NCBI RefSeq assembly: GCF_032884065.1
Contig: NC_088873.1
Coordinates: 25,099,558 to 25,163,557 of the forward strand
Reading direction: 5' to 3'
DNA from: Artemia franciscana
Taxonomy: Eukaryota; Arthropoda; Branchiopoda; Anostraca; Artemiidae
Length of the DNA stretch: 64,000 bases
The first letter of the stretch is position 1; each line of letters begins with the position of its first letter. This document shows positions 21,500-33,599 of the stretch, in pieces. Both the position numbers and the translations under genes were made by a program. A model generated the notes under the pieces. The model had not been told where the DNA came from and searched no databases. It worked only from the letters and a program-made list of their open reading frames with translations.

Positions 21500-24115
21500 G
21501 TGAGACATATAGAGGAGTTTTAAGCAACAGTCGGCTGTTAGCTCATAATCATATTTGTCAATGAGAGGTTCGCAACTTTTGCGAGTTGGTGCACCTAGTA
21601 TTTATTTTAAGATCCTTACAGATTAACAACTTCAGCGTCTAATCAAAGCAAGGAAACAAAACCGAAGTGCTTTTACTCGGCAAAGCCGAACAAAGGTTGC
21701 CGCAACATCTCACGTTGCCCATGCAGCGTAGATCGAATTTTTTCTATTTTTATTTTTTTTGTTAAATACTGAAAATGCAATTATATTTATGTATTGTTAT
21801 CAATTTTAACGTATTGACGTAAATGATCCTGAACAAAACATGACAGTCATGGAAAAGGAAATTGGAAGAATGACATTTTTTCCAGTTTAACTAAATAAGT
21901 TCTTTGCTAATTTTTATTTTTATCTTAGTGAGTTATCGGCTAAATAGAAAATGGATTTAGCAGCCGAAAAGTAATAAAAATAAAAAAATTATTCTGATCC
22001 TAGATCACACCTGAAAATTCAAAACATTGTTTTTGAAAATATATAAAAAAATATGTGTGAAGTTCTCACAGTCGTTCACTAAAAGCACAACATAGGCCAA
22101 GTTTTTTCCACTGCGTTTAGTTTAAAACTATAACAGTGCTCCTTCAGCAGATAAGTAATAATTCTGCTGACAAACTTGGGCACTATGTTTTTTTTTTGTT
22201 TTTTTGAAATAGAAAAGCACAAAATCGTGATATAAAAAAATCTATAATGTTGAATCATTATTGAGAATACAATAGCACTTCTCATAAATAATGCTCGTCC
22301 TCGCCTTTCATTCTTAAAGTCGCCAGAAGTCTTAATCACCGCATTTTGAAACAAGTATTACATAAACTTCCGAAAGAATTATCACTTTTCACATCTTGGA
22401 AATCTCACATAACACACCCTTTGGAACCCGGGTTGAAACTTTCGTAACTAAGCTACAATTTAGTTACATTTCGTTTGAACTTGTTAGACCTTATCAGCTA
22501 CTAAAGCAATACATTTAATGTTTATTATTTGGACGCTTCAACAACTAAAAAAGGAATGAATCACTTCATCACCTGCATTCTCCACTTCTCTCTTGAATGT
22601 GTAACGTTATATCCTTTGCATTTTCTCTGCCCTCTTCGGAATAGCCGCAAATATGTTCGAGACCATGACAATAGTTTTTTGTATTGTAAATTTTACTAAA
22701 ATATTGGGTAAAGAGATAAAGATGTTGTTTAGAAATTGCTACATGATTTTCTATATAGAAAAATATTTGGCACTTAAGTATTATACGAGAAACACTCGAG
22801 AAGCGAAGTTTGGTTAATGCTATTGAAATATACCTAAGTAAGATGAAAATATAATAGTTTAGAAACAAATTTGGGCTATATATTTGCACTTTAGGGGGAG
22901 GGGAGTAAAGCATAGTATATATTAAATACGTAACCTAAACAAAAATATTCTATCCTAACCTACCCAAAATACCAACTAAATATTTAATTAAATTGTAGCT
23001 ATCCATGGTTAGACACAATATTCTATCACTATACATTGCAAACTATCTGGGATGAAAATCCGGTAATGTTTCGATTGTTTCTCATATAATATTGAAATAC
23101 GAGATATTTTTATGGTTAAACAATGCACAATAATAAAATCTTAGATTATTCAATATCGTGTTGGCTGATAATCACAAAGTTAGTTATATTACTCAGTACA
23201 TAAACGAACATACAAAATATGTGTCATTAATCTCCACAGTAGTTCAATTGCCTGTAATTTTTCTTTTTTTGGAAGGGTGATAAATATTTTTTCAAACCGT
23301 AACTACCAAACTACAAAAATTAATTAAAATAATTAAGAAAATTTAGCATAAAAAGACATGGATGGTATCTGGCCAAAGACGAAGACCCCCCCCCCCCCAC
23401 CTTGGCATCACGAAAGACGAGCAACCCTTTGCTGAATGCCTTTTGAAATGTTTAGCGTTTAAAAGATTGTTTTCCTTCTCTGCTTCCTTGAAGACTAGGG
23501 GTGATACATAAATGTAAAGATAAATTCTTACACGCGTCAAAATCATCACATCAATGGCCTCGTAAAACGAATCAACCAAACATGAATTCAAACATATTCC
23601 GATAAATGTTGACCAACTGTGATCTAAGGAAAGCTAATTCTTTTTGTCTGGATCTAATAGATCTTCTGTCAGGCATTTCAGCCCACCAACTCATCAGACA
23701 ACAAATAAAAGTATAAAAATGATCGAAAATATCGCTAGTTATTAGAGAGTCCTAGATCGAAGTAAAGATAAAGAAATTGTAATCAGTCAAAGAATCAGTA
23801 ACAGCAGTATCCCGTCTCCGCTCTTAGGCACACCCATAGCCGCTACTCCTTTCTTCCTTTATTTTTTTAAGATGACATACAAGTTTGACGGCGATCCCCT
23901 CAAGACGCAGGTGTTATTAATTTTTTCGAGACGCCGGAGTTTGTTAACATAATTGGGTTTATTTTCGAATAGATGGGGGTGGTTGTTCTGTTAATTACTT
24001 AAAAAACCCACAAGGGGCAGGAAGCAAGAAAAAACCTTCAAAACCCCGCCAAATCATGCTTTCTTTGGCTATTACGTATTCGGGGCTAGTTTTCTAAGAG
24101 ACGCAGGTTGTTACG
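21500..24115. other. POLG intron sequence, largely unassigned
   Basis: AT-rich. Short minus-strand ORFs at 22079-22354 and 22569-22913 resemble no protein I know. The stretch near 21660-21730 (ACTCGGCAAAGCCGAACAAA) looks like a fragment of a dispersed repeat, but no second copy is in the window. A C-run of about 14 is at 23386-23399. Confidence 0.45.
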
Positions 24116-24119
24116 TAAT

Positions 24120-24400
24120 AGGGATTGTTTTTTAAGACATTTCAAGACTTTTAAACACATTTTTGTTCAAGACATTTTGAGACATTTTTCTTCAAGAAAA
24201 TTTTCATGACTTTTCAAGACATTTCAAGGCGTTCCTTTAAGACGTTTTTCTTCAAGACGTTGTTCCAGACGCTTCAAGGCATTTCAAGACGTTTTTAAAC
24301 ATTTTCCTTTAAGGCTTTTCAAGACATTATTTAAGGTATGTTTCTTCGAGACGTTTTCCAAGACGTTTTCAAGATGTTTTTTAGGGAAAAAACCTTCAGG
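24120..24400. repeat. degenerate short tandem array, CAAGACGTTTTT-type unit
   Basis: Variants of TTCAAGACATTT and TCAAGACGTTTTT recur about every 12-25 bp. It abuts the different GC-rich array at 24425. No coding content. Confidence 0.75.
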
Positions 24401-24424
24401 GAAATCTAGTGAGGTACCTTCATC

Positions 24425-24870
24425 AGGGCAGGGGCCCTAGCGAGTAATTCCACCGTGCCCCTAGTGACCAATTCAACCGGGCTACTAGAATCCTTTTCCA
24501 CCGGGAGAGGGGCCCCTAGCAGTCAATTCCAACGGGGGCCCTAGCAACCAATTGCAATGGAGCCCTAGCACCCAATTTCACTGAGGGCCCCAGCATCTTA
24601 TTCCATCGGGGCCCCTAGCTTCCAGTTTCACCGGGTCCCTAACCTAACCTCCGGACTCTAATATCCAATTTCACTGGGAACCCTAGCATCCAATTTGAAT
24701 GGGGGACCCTAGCAGTCGATTCCAACGGGGGCCCTATCAACCAATTCCAATGGGGGCCATACCAGTCAAATCTGACGGGGCCGTAGCATCCAAATAAACC
24801 GGGGCTCTAGTATTTAATTTCAAATAGCCCCCTAGCAATCAATTCCAACGGGGGGCCTGCTAGTCATATG
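24425..24870. repeat. degenerate GC-rich minisatellite, ~28-30 bp unit, about 15 copies
   Basis: The unit is approximately GGGCCCTAGCAACCAATTCC followed by AACGG. Variants include CCTAGCAGTCAATTCCAACG and CCCTAGCATCCAATTTGAAT. It is much richer in G and C than its surroundings. It sits in the POLG intron between exons b and c. Confidence 0.85.
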
Positions 24871-25279
24871 GGGAACCCCTTGTTGTAACTCAGAATGACG
24901 TATTCTCGTTTGACTTGTTTTTTCGGTGCCCTTGGGGAATCTTCGCTTGTAACTGAGGAGGACTCACACTTTAGGGTGTTATGTAATGACGATACACATG
25001 TGGGTGCTACGTAGTTGTGTAGGAGATTTTTTTTCTTTCAATGCGTTTTTTCTTTGGATTTAATTTTCTTTCCAGGCGCTTTTTCTCAGGGAACCTTTGA
25101 ATTCCAAAGATTTCTCTCCCCTTTAGGAATCGAAAGAGATTTTACCTTAAAGGAATGGAGCGCTAGACACTTGGACCATGAAAAATTTGATAGCCTGTTC
25201 CATGTACGGAGAGTTCCCTTCACCCGCTTTCTTGAACGATTGTATGAATTCCATGTTTCCAAGCCTTTCCATATGAGAG

Positions 25280-26200
25280 CATGCACAAATCCCATTACTG
25301 TTGATTTTTGCTCTATTAAATGCACCTGCCTGTCACATTCCATTAATTTAAATCTTAAATCTTGTTACATTCCAGTAATTTAACAAAATCACATTTGGCA
25401 TGTTTTGCCATGTTTCTTTGAGCCAAGACTGTGTATATTCACGCCACCTTGACAATATGTGGTTGGCCCACCCCGGCAAGTAATTTCAGATTGGGAGGGG
25501 TCGTTAACAGAGGTAAAATTAATCCTTATTAAAAGATATTTCGGAGAGGTTTTAATGAAAATGCCTCATTTCTGTTGCTCTTCTAGATGCACCGGCCTGT
25601 TACATTCAATTAATTTAAATCTTGATACTAACAAAATTACATTTTTTTAAAATGAAACATGCAAACGAAGAAAATATAGATCTATTTTTGTATTTAGTGG
25701 TTTCTGAGAGGTTTTAATGAAATGCCACGTATCTTTGAGCCAAGACTATGTATATGCTACCATGACAATATGTAGCTGTCCTTTCCTATTCCAGGGGGGA
25801 CTTTAGTTATTAAAGGTAAATTTAAGCCATATTAAGAGATATTTCTGAGAGGTCTTAATGAAAATGCCTCGTTTCTATTACTTTACTAGATGCAGCCGTC
25901 TGTTACATTCCTTTAATCTTAATCTTGATACTACCAAAATCACATTTTGAAAAATAAAACACGCAAACGAAGTAACGAGGAACACGTTTTTGCATTGGGT
26001 TATTTCTGAGAGGTTTTAATGAAAATGCCAAAATTCTTTGAGCCAAAGATATGTATATTCCCGCCACCGTGGCAATATGTGGCTAGCCCACCCTAGTAAG
26101 CAATTCCAGAGTGGGGGCTGTTATTAGAGGTAAATTTAAACCATGTTAAGAGATTTCCTTGGAGGGCTTGATGAAAATGTTTGTATTTGGTTATTTCTGA
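25280..26200. repeat. tandem array, ~300 bp unit, about 3 copies
   Basis: Shared blocks: GAGAGGTTTTAATGAAAATG, CTAGATGCACCGGCCTGTTA, CATTCAATTAATTTAAATCT and TCTTTGAGCCAAGACTATGT occur near 25310-25430, 25550-25760, 25850-26080. Copies are diverged. Short ORFs are repeat-derived. Confidence 0.8.
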
Positions 26201-26214
26201 CAGGTTTTAAATAA

Positions 26215-27110
26215 AAATTCCCAATAGGAATTCTTCTGATGACTCCTGGTAATTGAGGCCAGCATGGAACAATTTACCTTCCCGACGATACCCTGTAGTA
26301 CTAATTGTAACACCTAACGGTTTTTCAACCGTTTCCCACAAGAACAACTTTAGAAGCTAAAAATGACCATTGTTTTTATTTGAACAGCGGAAACTTACCA
26401 TTTCATTGTTAGATTACAATGTTCCATGGCATCTCTCAGACTATGACTCTCAATGACAGCACCCTTTGGCAAGCACTATTGCACATTTGGCATTTTTCAG
26501 TCATTTTCATGCAAAATATCCGTTTACACTAGAATCGATGGTTTTAAACTTAAAGAAAATCCCAAATGGTGTTTCTTCTGATGACTTCTGGTAATTGGGG
26601 TCAGCGTGTCACAATGTACCAACTCGATGACACCATCTGACACCAATTATCACACCTTAGGGTTTTTCATCCTTTTTCCCATAAAAATAATTTTATAAAA
26701 TAAAAAAAGCCATAGTTTTTATTTGAAAGTTGGAAATTTGCCTTTTCGTTGATAGATTGCGATGTTCCTTGGCAGCTCTCAGTCTGCAACACTCAATGGC
26801 TTCCTTGTGGCATCCCCTGGCAAAAATTGTCACACATATGAAATTTTGGAGACTTCAAGGCAAAAAAATCTGTTTCCACTAAAATCGATCGTTTAAATTT
26901 AATGAAAAATCCACAATAAAATTTCTTTTGATGACTCCTGGCAATTGAGGTTAGCCTTGCACAATGTCCAGCCCGACAATGCCCTCTGGCGCTCATTATC
27001 ACATCCAAGGTTTTTTTTAATCTTTTCCCACAAAAATAACCTCGGGCAAGCATTATTACACATATGGCATTTTTGGGCGTTTTCATGCAAAAGTATCCGT
27101 TTTCTGCTAT
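26215..27110. repeat. tandem array, ~345-350 bp unit, about 2.6 copies
   Basis: TTCTTCTGATGACTCCTGGT occurs near 26228, 26573 and 26925, each followed by AATTGAGGCCAGC, a GACACCATCTG-like block, CCGTTTCCCACAAGAACAAC-like and TTTTCATGCAAAA blocks. No coding content. Confidence 0.85.
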
Positions 27111-27149
27111 TGCCAAAATTTAATGTCGTGAAATAAAATCGTGATTGCT

Positions 27150-27745
27150 AAAATCGTGATTATAAAAATATGTGCAAGTATTGCGAAACTCTTGTGTGAT
27201 ATTATCAAAACTTGTCTGATATTATGAAATATATCGCACTACATTATCGAAATCTCAACTGATATAATGAGAGTGCGCTATCCCAATACCAAATACACAC
27301 GATACTATCAGAATCCTGCCAGTTATTTGCAAAATGTTGCATGGTTTCACAAGTTATTAATAAAACATCTTCCGCGACAATCAAAACGTGACTGCTTACA
27401 CCAAAATCTAATATGATGCTATCACAATCGTGCTGCCTATTAATGAAACCTTCAAAATGCTATCAAAATCGTGTGTGGCATTATCAAAATTCTTCTGATT
27501 TCTTGTGAAATATTATCAAAACCTTTCGTGATAATATCAAAGTCTTGCATGATATTACCAAATCTAATATTACAAAATATTTTCTTGCATTATCAAATTC
27601 TTGTGAGATATTATGAGAATTCTTTCATGCTTTACCTAAATCCTGCAAGTTATTATCAAAATCTAGAATGGTTCTAGCTAGATCGTGTCTGTAACTATCA
27701 AAATGTTACCAGGCATTACCAAAATCATACTTAATTGAACTTGTA
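27150..27745. repeat. degenerate satellite, ATTATCAAAATCTTG unit (segment 1)
   Basis: A base unit of about 24 bp approximates GATATTATCAAAATCTTGCA, with longer recurring landmarks (ACAATCAAAACGTG at 27377, CTAATATGATGCTATCACAA at 27407). These landmarks recur in segments 2 and 3. It lies in the POLG intron between exons b and c. Confidence 0.85.
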
Positions 27746-27749
27746 CTTG

Positions 27750-28585
27750 TAGTGGGACCAGACTCACCCGGCATCTAGAAAACTACGCATGGTTAACTCC
27801 CATTTGTCGCGATCTTGTGCCAGCTCTTCAGCAAACTGGAGCCAGCAGCTCTCCCACTTTCTGCCAAACCTTCAAAATCCGCCAATGGGGTTAAGGTCGT
27901 TTTTAGCAGTTGCCAACCAATTCTTCAATTGAACTCAAGTCGCCTGCACCAATCTGGCAACAGGGTAGCTAAAAGCACTCTTTATGATGTGGTCATTGGG
28001 TCTTCTAAGGGCATGGCCAGGTCAACGCAGTCTTCTCTGTTTGACAATCGCGGCGGTGGGTTCGTTGTTACAGCAGTGGTGGCACACATCGACATTTGAA
28101 ATTCTGTCGTAGTATCGAATCCTCAGGATTTTTCATAGACAGCTGTGGTCAAAGACTTCCAAATCATAGAGATGAAGCGCTTGCAATAGTCATGTTTCGA
28201 GTGATGAGAAGAAAACAGATCTAACCACCGCTTTATAGAAAAGAATTTTGTCTTCAGGCTGTTTCCCGCCGATTCCACATACGGTGGCGGAGTTTTGGGA
28301 AGATGGCTTGGGCTTTGTTGATTCTGTTCTGTACGTAAAGATCATAGCTTCCACGAGAGTCTATTATTGAGCCAATATAGGTAAAGCTATCGACTTTTTC
28401 CAATTCTTGTCCATAAAGCACAAGCTGGTAATCTGACTATATTTAGATTCATGACTTTAGTTTTGACTGTATTGATCTTCATACCCAGTAACGAAATGTA
28501 CTGAGAGAAATGTGCTATTTCATTTAACATTGCTTGGGTTGCTGGATCAGCATCAAGACCATCGATGTCATCCGTGTAAAAAAAA
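27750..28585 (-). pseudogene. degenerate non-LTR reverse transcriptase fragment inside the satellite
   Basis: On the minus strand, 28387-28638 reads FFYTDDIDGLDADPATQAML and then LGMKINTVKTKVMNL. This is RT motif C (YxDD, here YTDD) followed by the usual GLKINxxKTKVM. Further along the strand, in broken frames, LPKLRHRMWNRRE and a KQRRLRWPGHALRRP-like segment match the C-terminal part of RTE-like elements. Upstream RT motifs are missing. It is a 5'-truncated, decayed copy. Confidence 0.8.
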
Positions 28586-29290
28586 ATACCAAAATCATAT
28601 ATGGCATTATCAAAATTATGGCTGATATTATCAAACATCTTGCACTATACTATCAAAATTTATTACAAGAATAATTGCAATATAAACCTGAAGTGGCATT
28701 ATCAAAATCATGCAAGTTATTAACAAATCTTGCACGGTATTATCTAAATCTTTCCTGGCATTAATAAAATGTTTTGTACTAACAAAACCTGTCTGATATT
28801 GTCAAAATGTACAATGATGCCATCAAAATCATGTCTGCTATTACTAAATTTACCGTAGTATAATTAAATCGTAACTCCCATTACAAAGATCATAAAAAAT
28901 TTGCCAATAATATTATCAAAATGATGTGTGGTACCATAAACATCCTGTCTCATATTATTAAACATCCTGCACTACGTTTATCAAAATCTCGACGGACATA
29001 ATGAAAATTCTTTATTTTATTATTAAAACCTTGCATAATATTATCGAAATCTTGCAAGCTATTAACAAAATCTTGCATAATATTATCAAAATCTTACATC
29101 ATATTAACAGAATATTTGCGCCTACAATCAAAACGTGTCTGCCATTACCAATATCTATCATATCAAAGTTTGGTAGACTCTACCAAAATCTATCAATGCT
29201 TATCATAGTGCTATCAAAATTATATCTGCTTTTTTCAAAGTCTTATGAGATATCACTGATCAGTATTGATTCAGAGTTCATGCTGTAAAG
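28586..29290. repeat. degenerate satellite, ATTATCAAAATCTTG unit (segment 2)
   Basis: Same base unit as segment 1. Landmarks: ATGAAAATTCTTTATTTTAT near 29000 and ACAATCAAAACGTGTCTGCC near 29119. The interval 29290-29640 after it has only weak matches. Confidence 0.85.
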
Positions 29291-29639
29291 ACTTCTTTTT
29301 GAAATAAACCTATTATCGCTAATAATTGCTAAAGGATTATAGTCTCTTCCTGACCTACAGTCAGTATTTTGATAATAATTAATTCAGTTACCTGGAGGAT
29401 TATAATTTGAAAAATCTGATTGTTTTGCTATTTGAGTGAGAATATCCTTGGGATTTTTTGTGGTTTTTCTTATTGATATTTTCATGATCATTGACCTATA
29501 ATATCAGAGTAAAATCTATTATTGAATATTTATTGAGGAACTGGTTTATTCGCTAATACTGAACTATGTGCAAAGTAATCTATTGAACGGTATCGATAAT
29601 GACATTATCAATACCATTGATAAATACTTGACATTAATA

Positions 29640-31020
29640 AAATATTTTCTGGTACTACCAAAACGTCTCTGATAATTTCAAAACTGAGAATGACGTCATC
29701 AAAATTCTGTCTGTTGTTACTTAATTTGACGTAGTACAGTGAAATTGTATCTCCTATTATCAAGATTACCAAATCTTATCAAGAATTATGAAAATGATGT
29801 GTGGTACCATTAACATTCTGTTAGATATTATCAAACATTTTGCACTACTTTGTCAAAATCTCGATGGATATAATGAAAATTCTCTTTTGTATTATCAAAC
29901 CCTTACTCGATATTATCAAAATCTTCCAAGTTATTAGTAAAATCTTATATGATATTATCGAAATCTTAAATGACATTAACAAAATATTAGCACCGACAAT
30001 CAAACCGGATCTACTATTTCCAGGATCTAATATGGTGCTATCAAATCATGTTACATATTAACAAAGTTTATCATAATCCTATCAAAACCTTACATGATAT
30101 TATCAAAATCTTGTATGCTATTACCAAATCCTATTTAAGTATTAAAAATCTTATCTTGCGTTTTCAAAATCTTATTAGATATTCTGACAAACCTTTCCGG
30201 TATTGTTTATATCTTGTAAGTTATTATCGAAATCTAGAATGGTGCTCGAAAAATCCTGCCTAGTACTATCAAAGTGTTAGCAAGCATTACAAAAATCCTG
30301 CGTAATATTATCAAATCATGCCAGAAAATATCAGTCTCTTGTATTACACTATCAAAATCCCACATGGTGTAATGAAAATCCTCAACGATATTATCGAAAC
30401 TTTATATACTATTGTTAAAATTTTGCAAGTTATTAAGAAAATCATGCATGCTATTATGAAACTTCTTCCTTATATTAACAAAAATATTTTTTTTGGTAAT
30501 ATCAAAAGTTTCTAAATCGTGTCTACTATTACCAAATTAATCATATTGCTATCTAATCGTTTCCGTAATTATCAGGACTATCAAAATCTTACTAAGTATT
30601 GCCAAAGTTTTGCATCATACTATCAAGATTATCAAAATCTTGTCAAATATTATCAAAACCTTGCATGATATTACCAAATCATGTTTAAATATTGCAATAT
30701 CTTCTCTTGAGCTTTAAAATTCTTGTGAGATATTATGACAATCCTTTCCGGTATTACTTAAATCTTGCAAGTTATTATCAAAATCTAGAATGATGCTAGC
30801 AACATCGTGTCTGGTATTATCAAAATATTATCAAGTATTACCAAACTCCTCTGTGATATTATCAAAATCACCCTGAAAATATCAAATATCTTTTGCTACA
30901 TTATCAAAATCTCATAGGGTATAATGAGAATCTTCTATGATATTATCAAGACTTTGGTAATATCAAAATGTGTCTGATATTTTCAAGTCTAACATGATGC
31001 TATCTAAATTGGGTCTGATA
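29640..31020. repeat. degenerate satellite, ATTATCAAAATCTTG unit (segment 3)
   Basis: This is the longest stretch of the satellite. The block 'AAAATCTC..GGTATAATGAAAATC' occurs near 29860, 30350 and 30905. The block with CTATTACCAAATTTAATATG-type sequence and GATGCTATC follows each at a similar distance. This gives a ~500 bp higher-order repeat over the 24 bp unit. The plus-strand ORFs here are unit-derived. Confidence 0.88.
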
Positions 31021-31157
31021 TCAGGGGCGGATCTAGAAAAAAATCTTGGGTGTCACTGGATAAAGGGTACCAATATGATTCGTGCGTAATGATAGGGGGG
31101 TTGCAAATCGTCGCAGTTCACACTTAAAAGAAATCGCTGAGTTTGTTTTATTTGCAG

Positions 31158-31292
31158 TTCATGACTAGTCGTGTGAATTGGGTCGTTCAAAGTTCAGCTG
31201 TGGACTATCTCCATTTAATGCTCGTCTCAATGCGATACTTATTTGACAAGTTTTCTATTTCTGGCCGATTTTGCATCAGCATACATGATGAG
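31158..31292 (+). CDS. POLG: DNA polymerase gamma catalytic subunit, exon c (catalytic HDE)
   Basis: Exon of 45 codons, phase 0 at both ends, between TTTGCAG and GTAATA. The peptide starts [20 protein letters not shown] and ends [10 protein letters not shown]. The [18 protein letters not shown] block and the IHDE of motif C are hallmarks of POLG. The Asp of HDE corresponds to one of the two palm catalytic aspartates (human Asp1135, from memory). The next residue, Val, is the first codon of the following exon, so an intron of 4.7 kb splits motif C right after HDE. Identification is certain. Confidence 0.97.
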
Positions 31293-31429
31293 GTAATATT
31301 TTTATTATTGATTAGGTACGGTACGTATCTTTTTTTGAAGAGTAAGTGTCTTTAAACTTGCGCTCATATCATTCAGTTTTTATGGCGCTTAGTATTAACC
31401 AAGTGGCATATAGCGATCACAAATTCAGT

Positions 31430-33500
31430 CGGTCGGTTTGTCAGTCTGTCTGTATGTCTGTCCCGGTTTGGCTAGTTGAGGCACTTCCAGATAAGCTAGG
31501 ACAATGAAATTTGGCAGGTGTATCAGGAACCAGACCAGATTAAATTAGAAATAGTCCTTTCCCGATTTGACCATCTGGGGGTGGGAGTGGGGGTACGGCT
31601 AATTCGGAAAAATTTGAAATAGTGAATTATTTTTAACTTACGAACGGGTGATCGGACCTTAATTAAATTGGATCTTTAGAAGGATGTCGTGTCTCTGAGC
31701 TCTTATTTTAAATCCCGACCAGATCCGGTGACATTGGGGGGGGGGTTCTGGGGGAGACCTAAAATCTCGGAAAACGCTTAGAGGGGAGGAATCGGGATGA
31801 TACGAGATTGACATAACCGGAGCGGATCCCCTCTCTTTGGGGGAGTTGGGGAGGAGGAGAGGGTTAATTCTGAAAAATTTGAAAAATCAGATATTTTTAA
31901 CATACGAAGGAGTTATCGGATCTTATTGAAATTTCATATTTATAAGGACCTCGTCACTCAGATCTCTTATTTTAAATCCCGACCAGATCCAGTGTCATTG
32001 GGGGGAGTTGGGGGTGGTGGTGGAAATATTGGAAATGGCTTAGAGCGGAGGGATCAAGATGAAACTTGGTGGTAAAACTAAGCACAAGTCCTAGATAAGT
32101 GATTGATATAACCGGAACGGATCCGCTTTCATTTGGGGAGTTGGGGAGGGTTAATTCTGAAAAATTAGAAAAAATGAGGTATTTTTAACTTACGAAGGAA
32201 TGATAGGATCTTAATTAAATTTCATATTTAGAAGGACCTCGTAACTCAGATCTCTTATTTTAAATCCCGACCAGACTCAGTGTCATTTGGGAGAGTTTGG
32301 GGGAGGGTACCGGAAATCTTGGAAATGGCTTAGAGTGGAGGGATCGGGATGAAAGTTGGTAGTAAAATTAAACACAAATCCTAAATACATGATTGACATA
32401 ACCGGAACGGGTCCGCTCTCTTTGGGGGAGTTTGGGGGGGGGTGTAATTTAGGACAATTGGAAATATGAGGCATTTGTAACTTACAAACGGGTGATCAGA
32501 TCTTAATGAAATTTGATATTTAGAAGGATATTGTGCTACAGAGCTCTTATTTTAAATCATGGCCAGATCTGGTGACATTGGGGAAACTGGAAATCTTGGA
32601 ATATATAAAGGTCTTATGTCTCAGATGCTCCATTCTCGTTTCGAATCGGATCCGAGGACATAGGAGGTTGGAGGGGGGAAACAGAAATCTTGGAAACCGG
32701 AAATCTTGAAAAACACTTAGAGTGGAGAGATCGCGACGAAACTTGATGGGAAGAATAAACACAAGTTTTGGGTACGTGATTGACATAATTTTAACGGATC
32801 CGCTCTCTTTAGGGGGAGTTTGGGGGTGTGTGTTAATTTGGAAAAATTAGAAAAAGTGAGGTATTTTTAACTTAAGAAAGAATGACCAGATCTTAATGAA
32901 ATTTGATATTTAGAAGGAACTCATGTCTCAGAGCTCTTATTTTAAACCCCGACCAGATGTGGTGACACTGGGAGGAGTTGGATGGGGAAACCAGAAATCC
33001 TGGAAAACGCTTAGAGTGGGGAGACCGGGATGAAACTTGGTGGGTAGAATAAGCAAATGTCGTAGATACATAATTGACGTAACTGGAATGGACCCGCTCT
33101 CTTTGGGGGAGTTTGGGGGGTCCAGTCCTTTGGCGAGTTTGGTGCTTCTGGATGTGCTAGGACGACGAAAATTGGTAGGCTTGTCAAGGAACTGCATAAA
33201 TTGACTTGAAAAAGTTGTTCTCCGCGATTCGACCATCTGGTGGGTGGTTGTAAAGCAGAGGAGAAGTTAGAAAAAATGCAGCATTTTTAACTTACGAGTG
33301 GGTCATCGGATCTTAATGAATTTTGATATTTAGAAGGATCTTGTGTCTCAGAGCTCTTATTTTAAATCTCGATCGGCATTAAGCCTCTGATTTTCCTTTT
33401 AAACCTATCTATTGATTCTTAGAATTTTGCTAGAGCTCATGCCATATGAGCTCTTGGCTCTTCCGACCTCGTCACAATTGCCATATGAGCTCATAACTCT
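31430..33500. repeat. family B tandem block, ~290 bp units (copy 2), in a POLG intron
   Basis: It opens with a part not seen in copy 1 (TCAGTCTGTCTGTATGTCTG, then GACAATGAAATTTGGCAGGT). Units follow with GATATTTAGAAGG, 'TTATTTTAAATCCCGACCAG' and 'AACGGATCCGCTCTCTTTGG'. It ends with the same CATTAAGCCTCTGATTTT to CTCTTGTTTT segment as copy 1. Short minus-strand ORFs of repeated MYLxFVFNLTxKFHPDxSTL type come from the repeat. About 130 bp after exon c. Confidence 0.85.
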
Positions 33501-33599
33501 TGTTTTATGTAGTGTCATGCATATGGCTCTTTACTATACTCTATTGCACTGTCTATTTAACTTCAAAAGGCTTATCTTAGTTTATTTGGACTTTTAGGT

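Noticed and set aside
21640..21730. CGGCAAAGCCGAACAAAGGTTGCC stretch considered as an RNA gene or transposon end.
   Set aside because: No internal promoter boxes, no inverted partner and no second copy in the window.
22569..22913. 114-codon minus-strand ORF.
   Set aside because: AT-rich, no motif, no splice or promoter context; expected by chance.
25015..25383. 122-codon plus-strand ORF in the POLG intron.
   Set aside because: It overlaps the start of a ~300 bp tandem array, has an opposing ORF of similar length, and resembles no protein I know.
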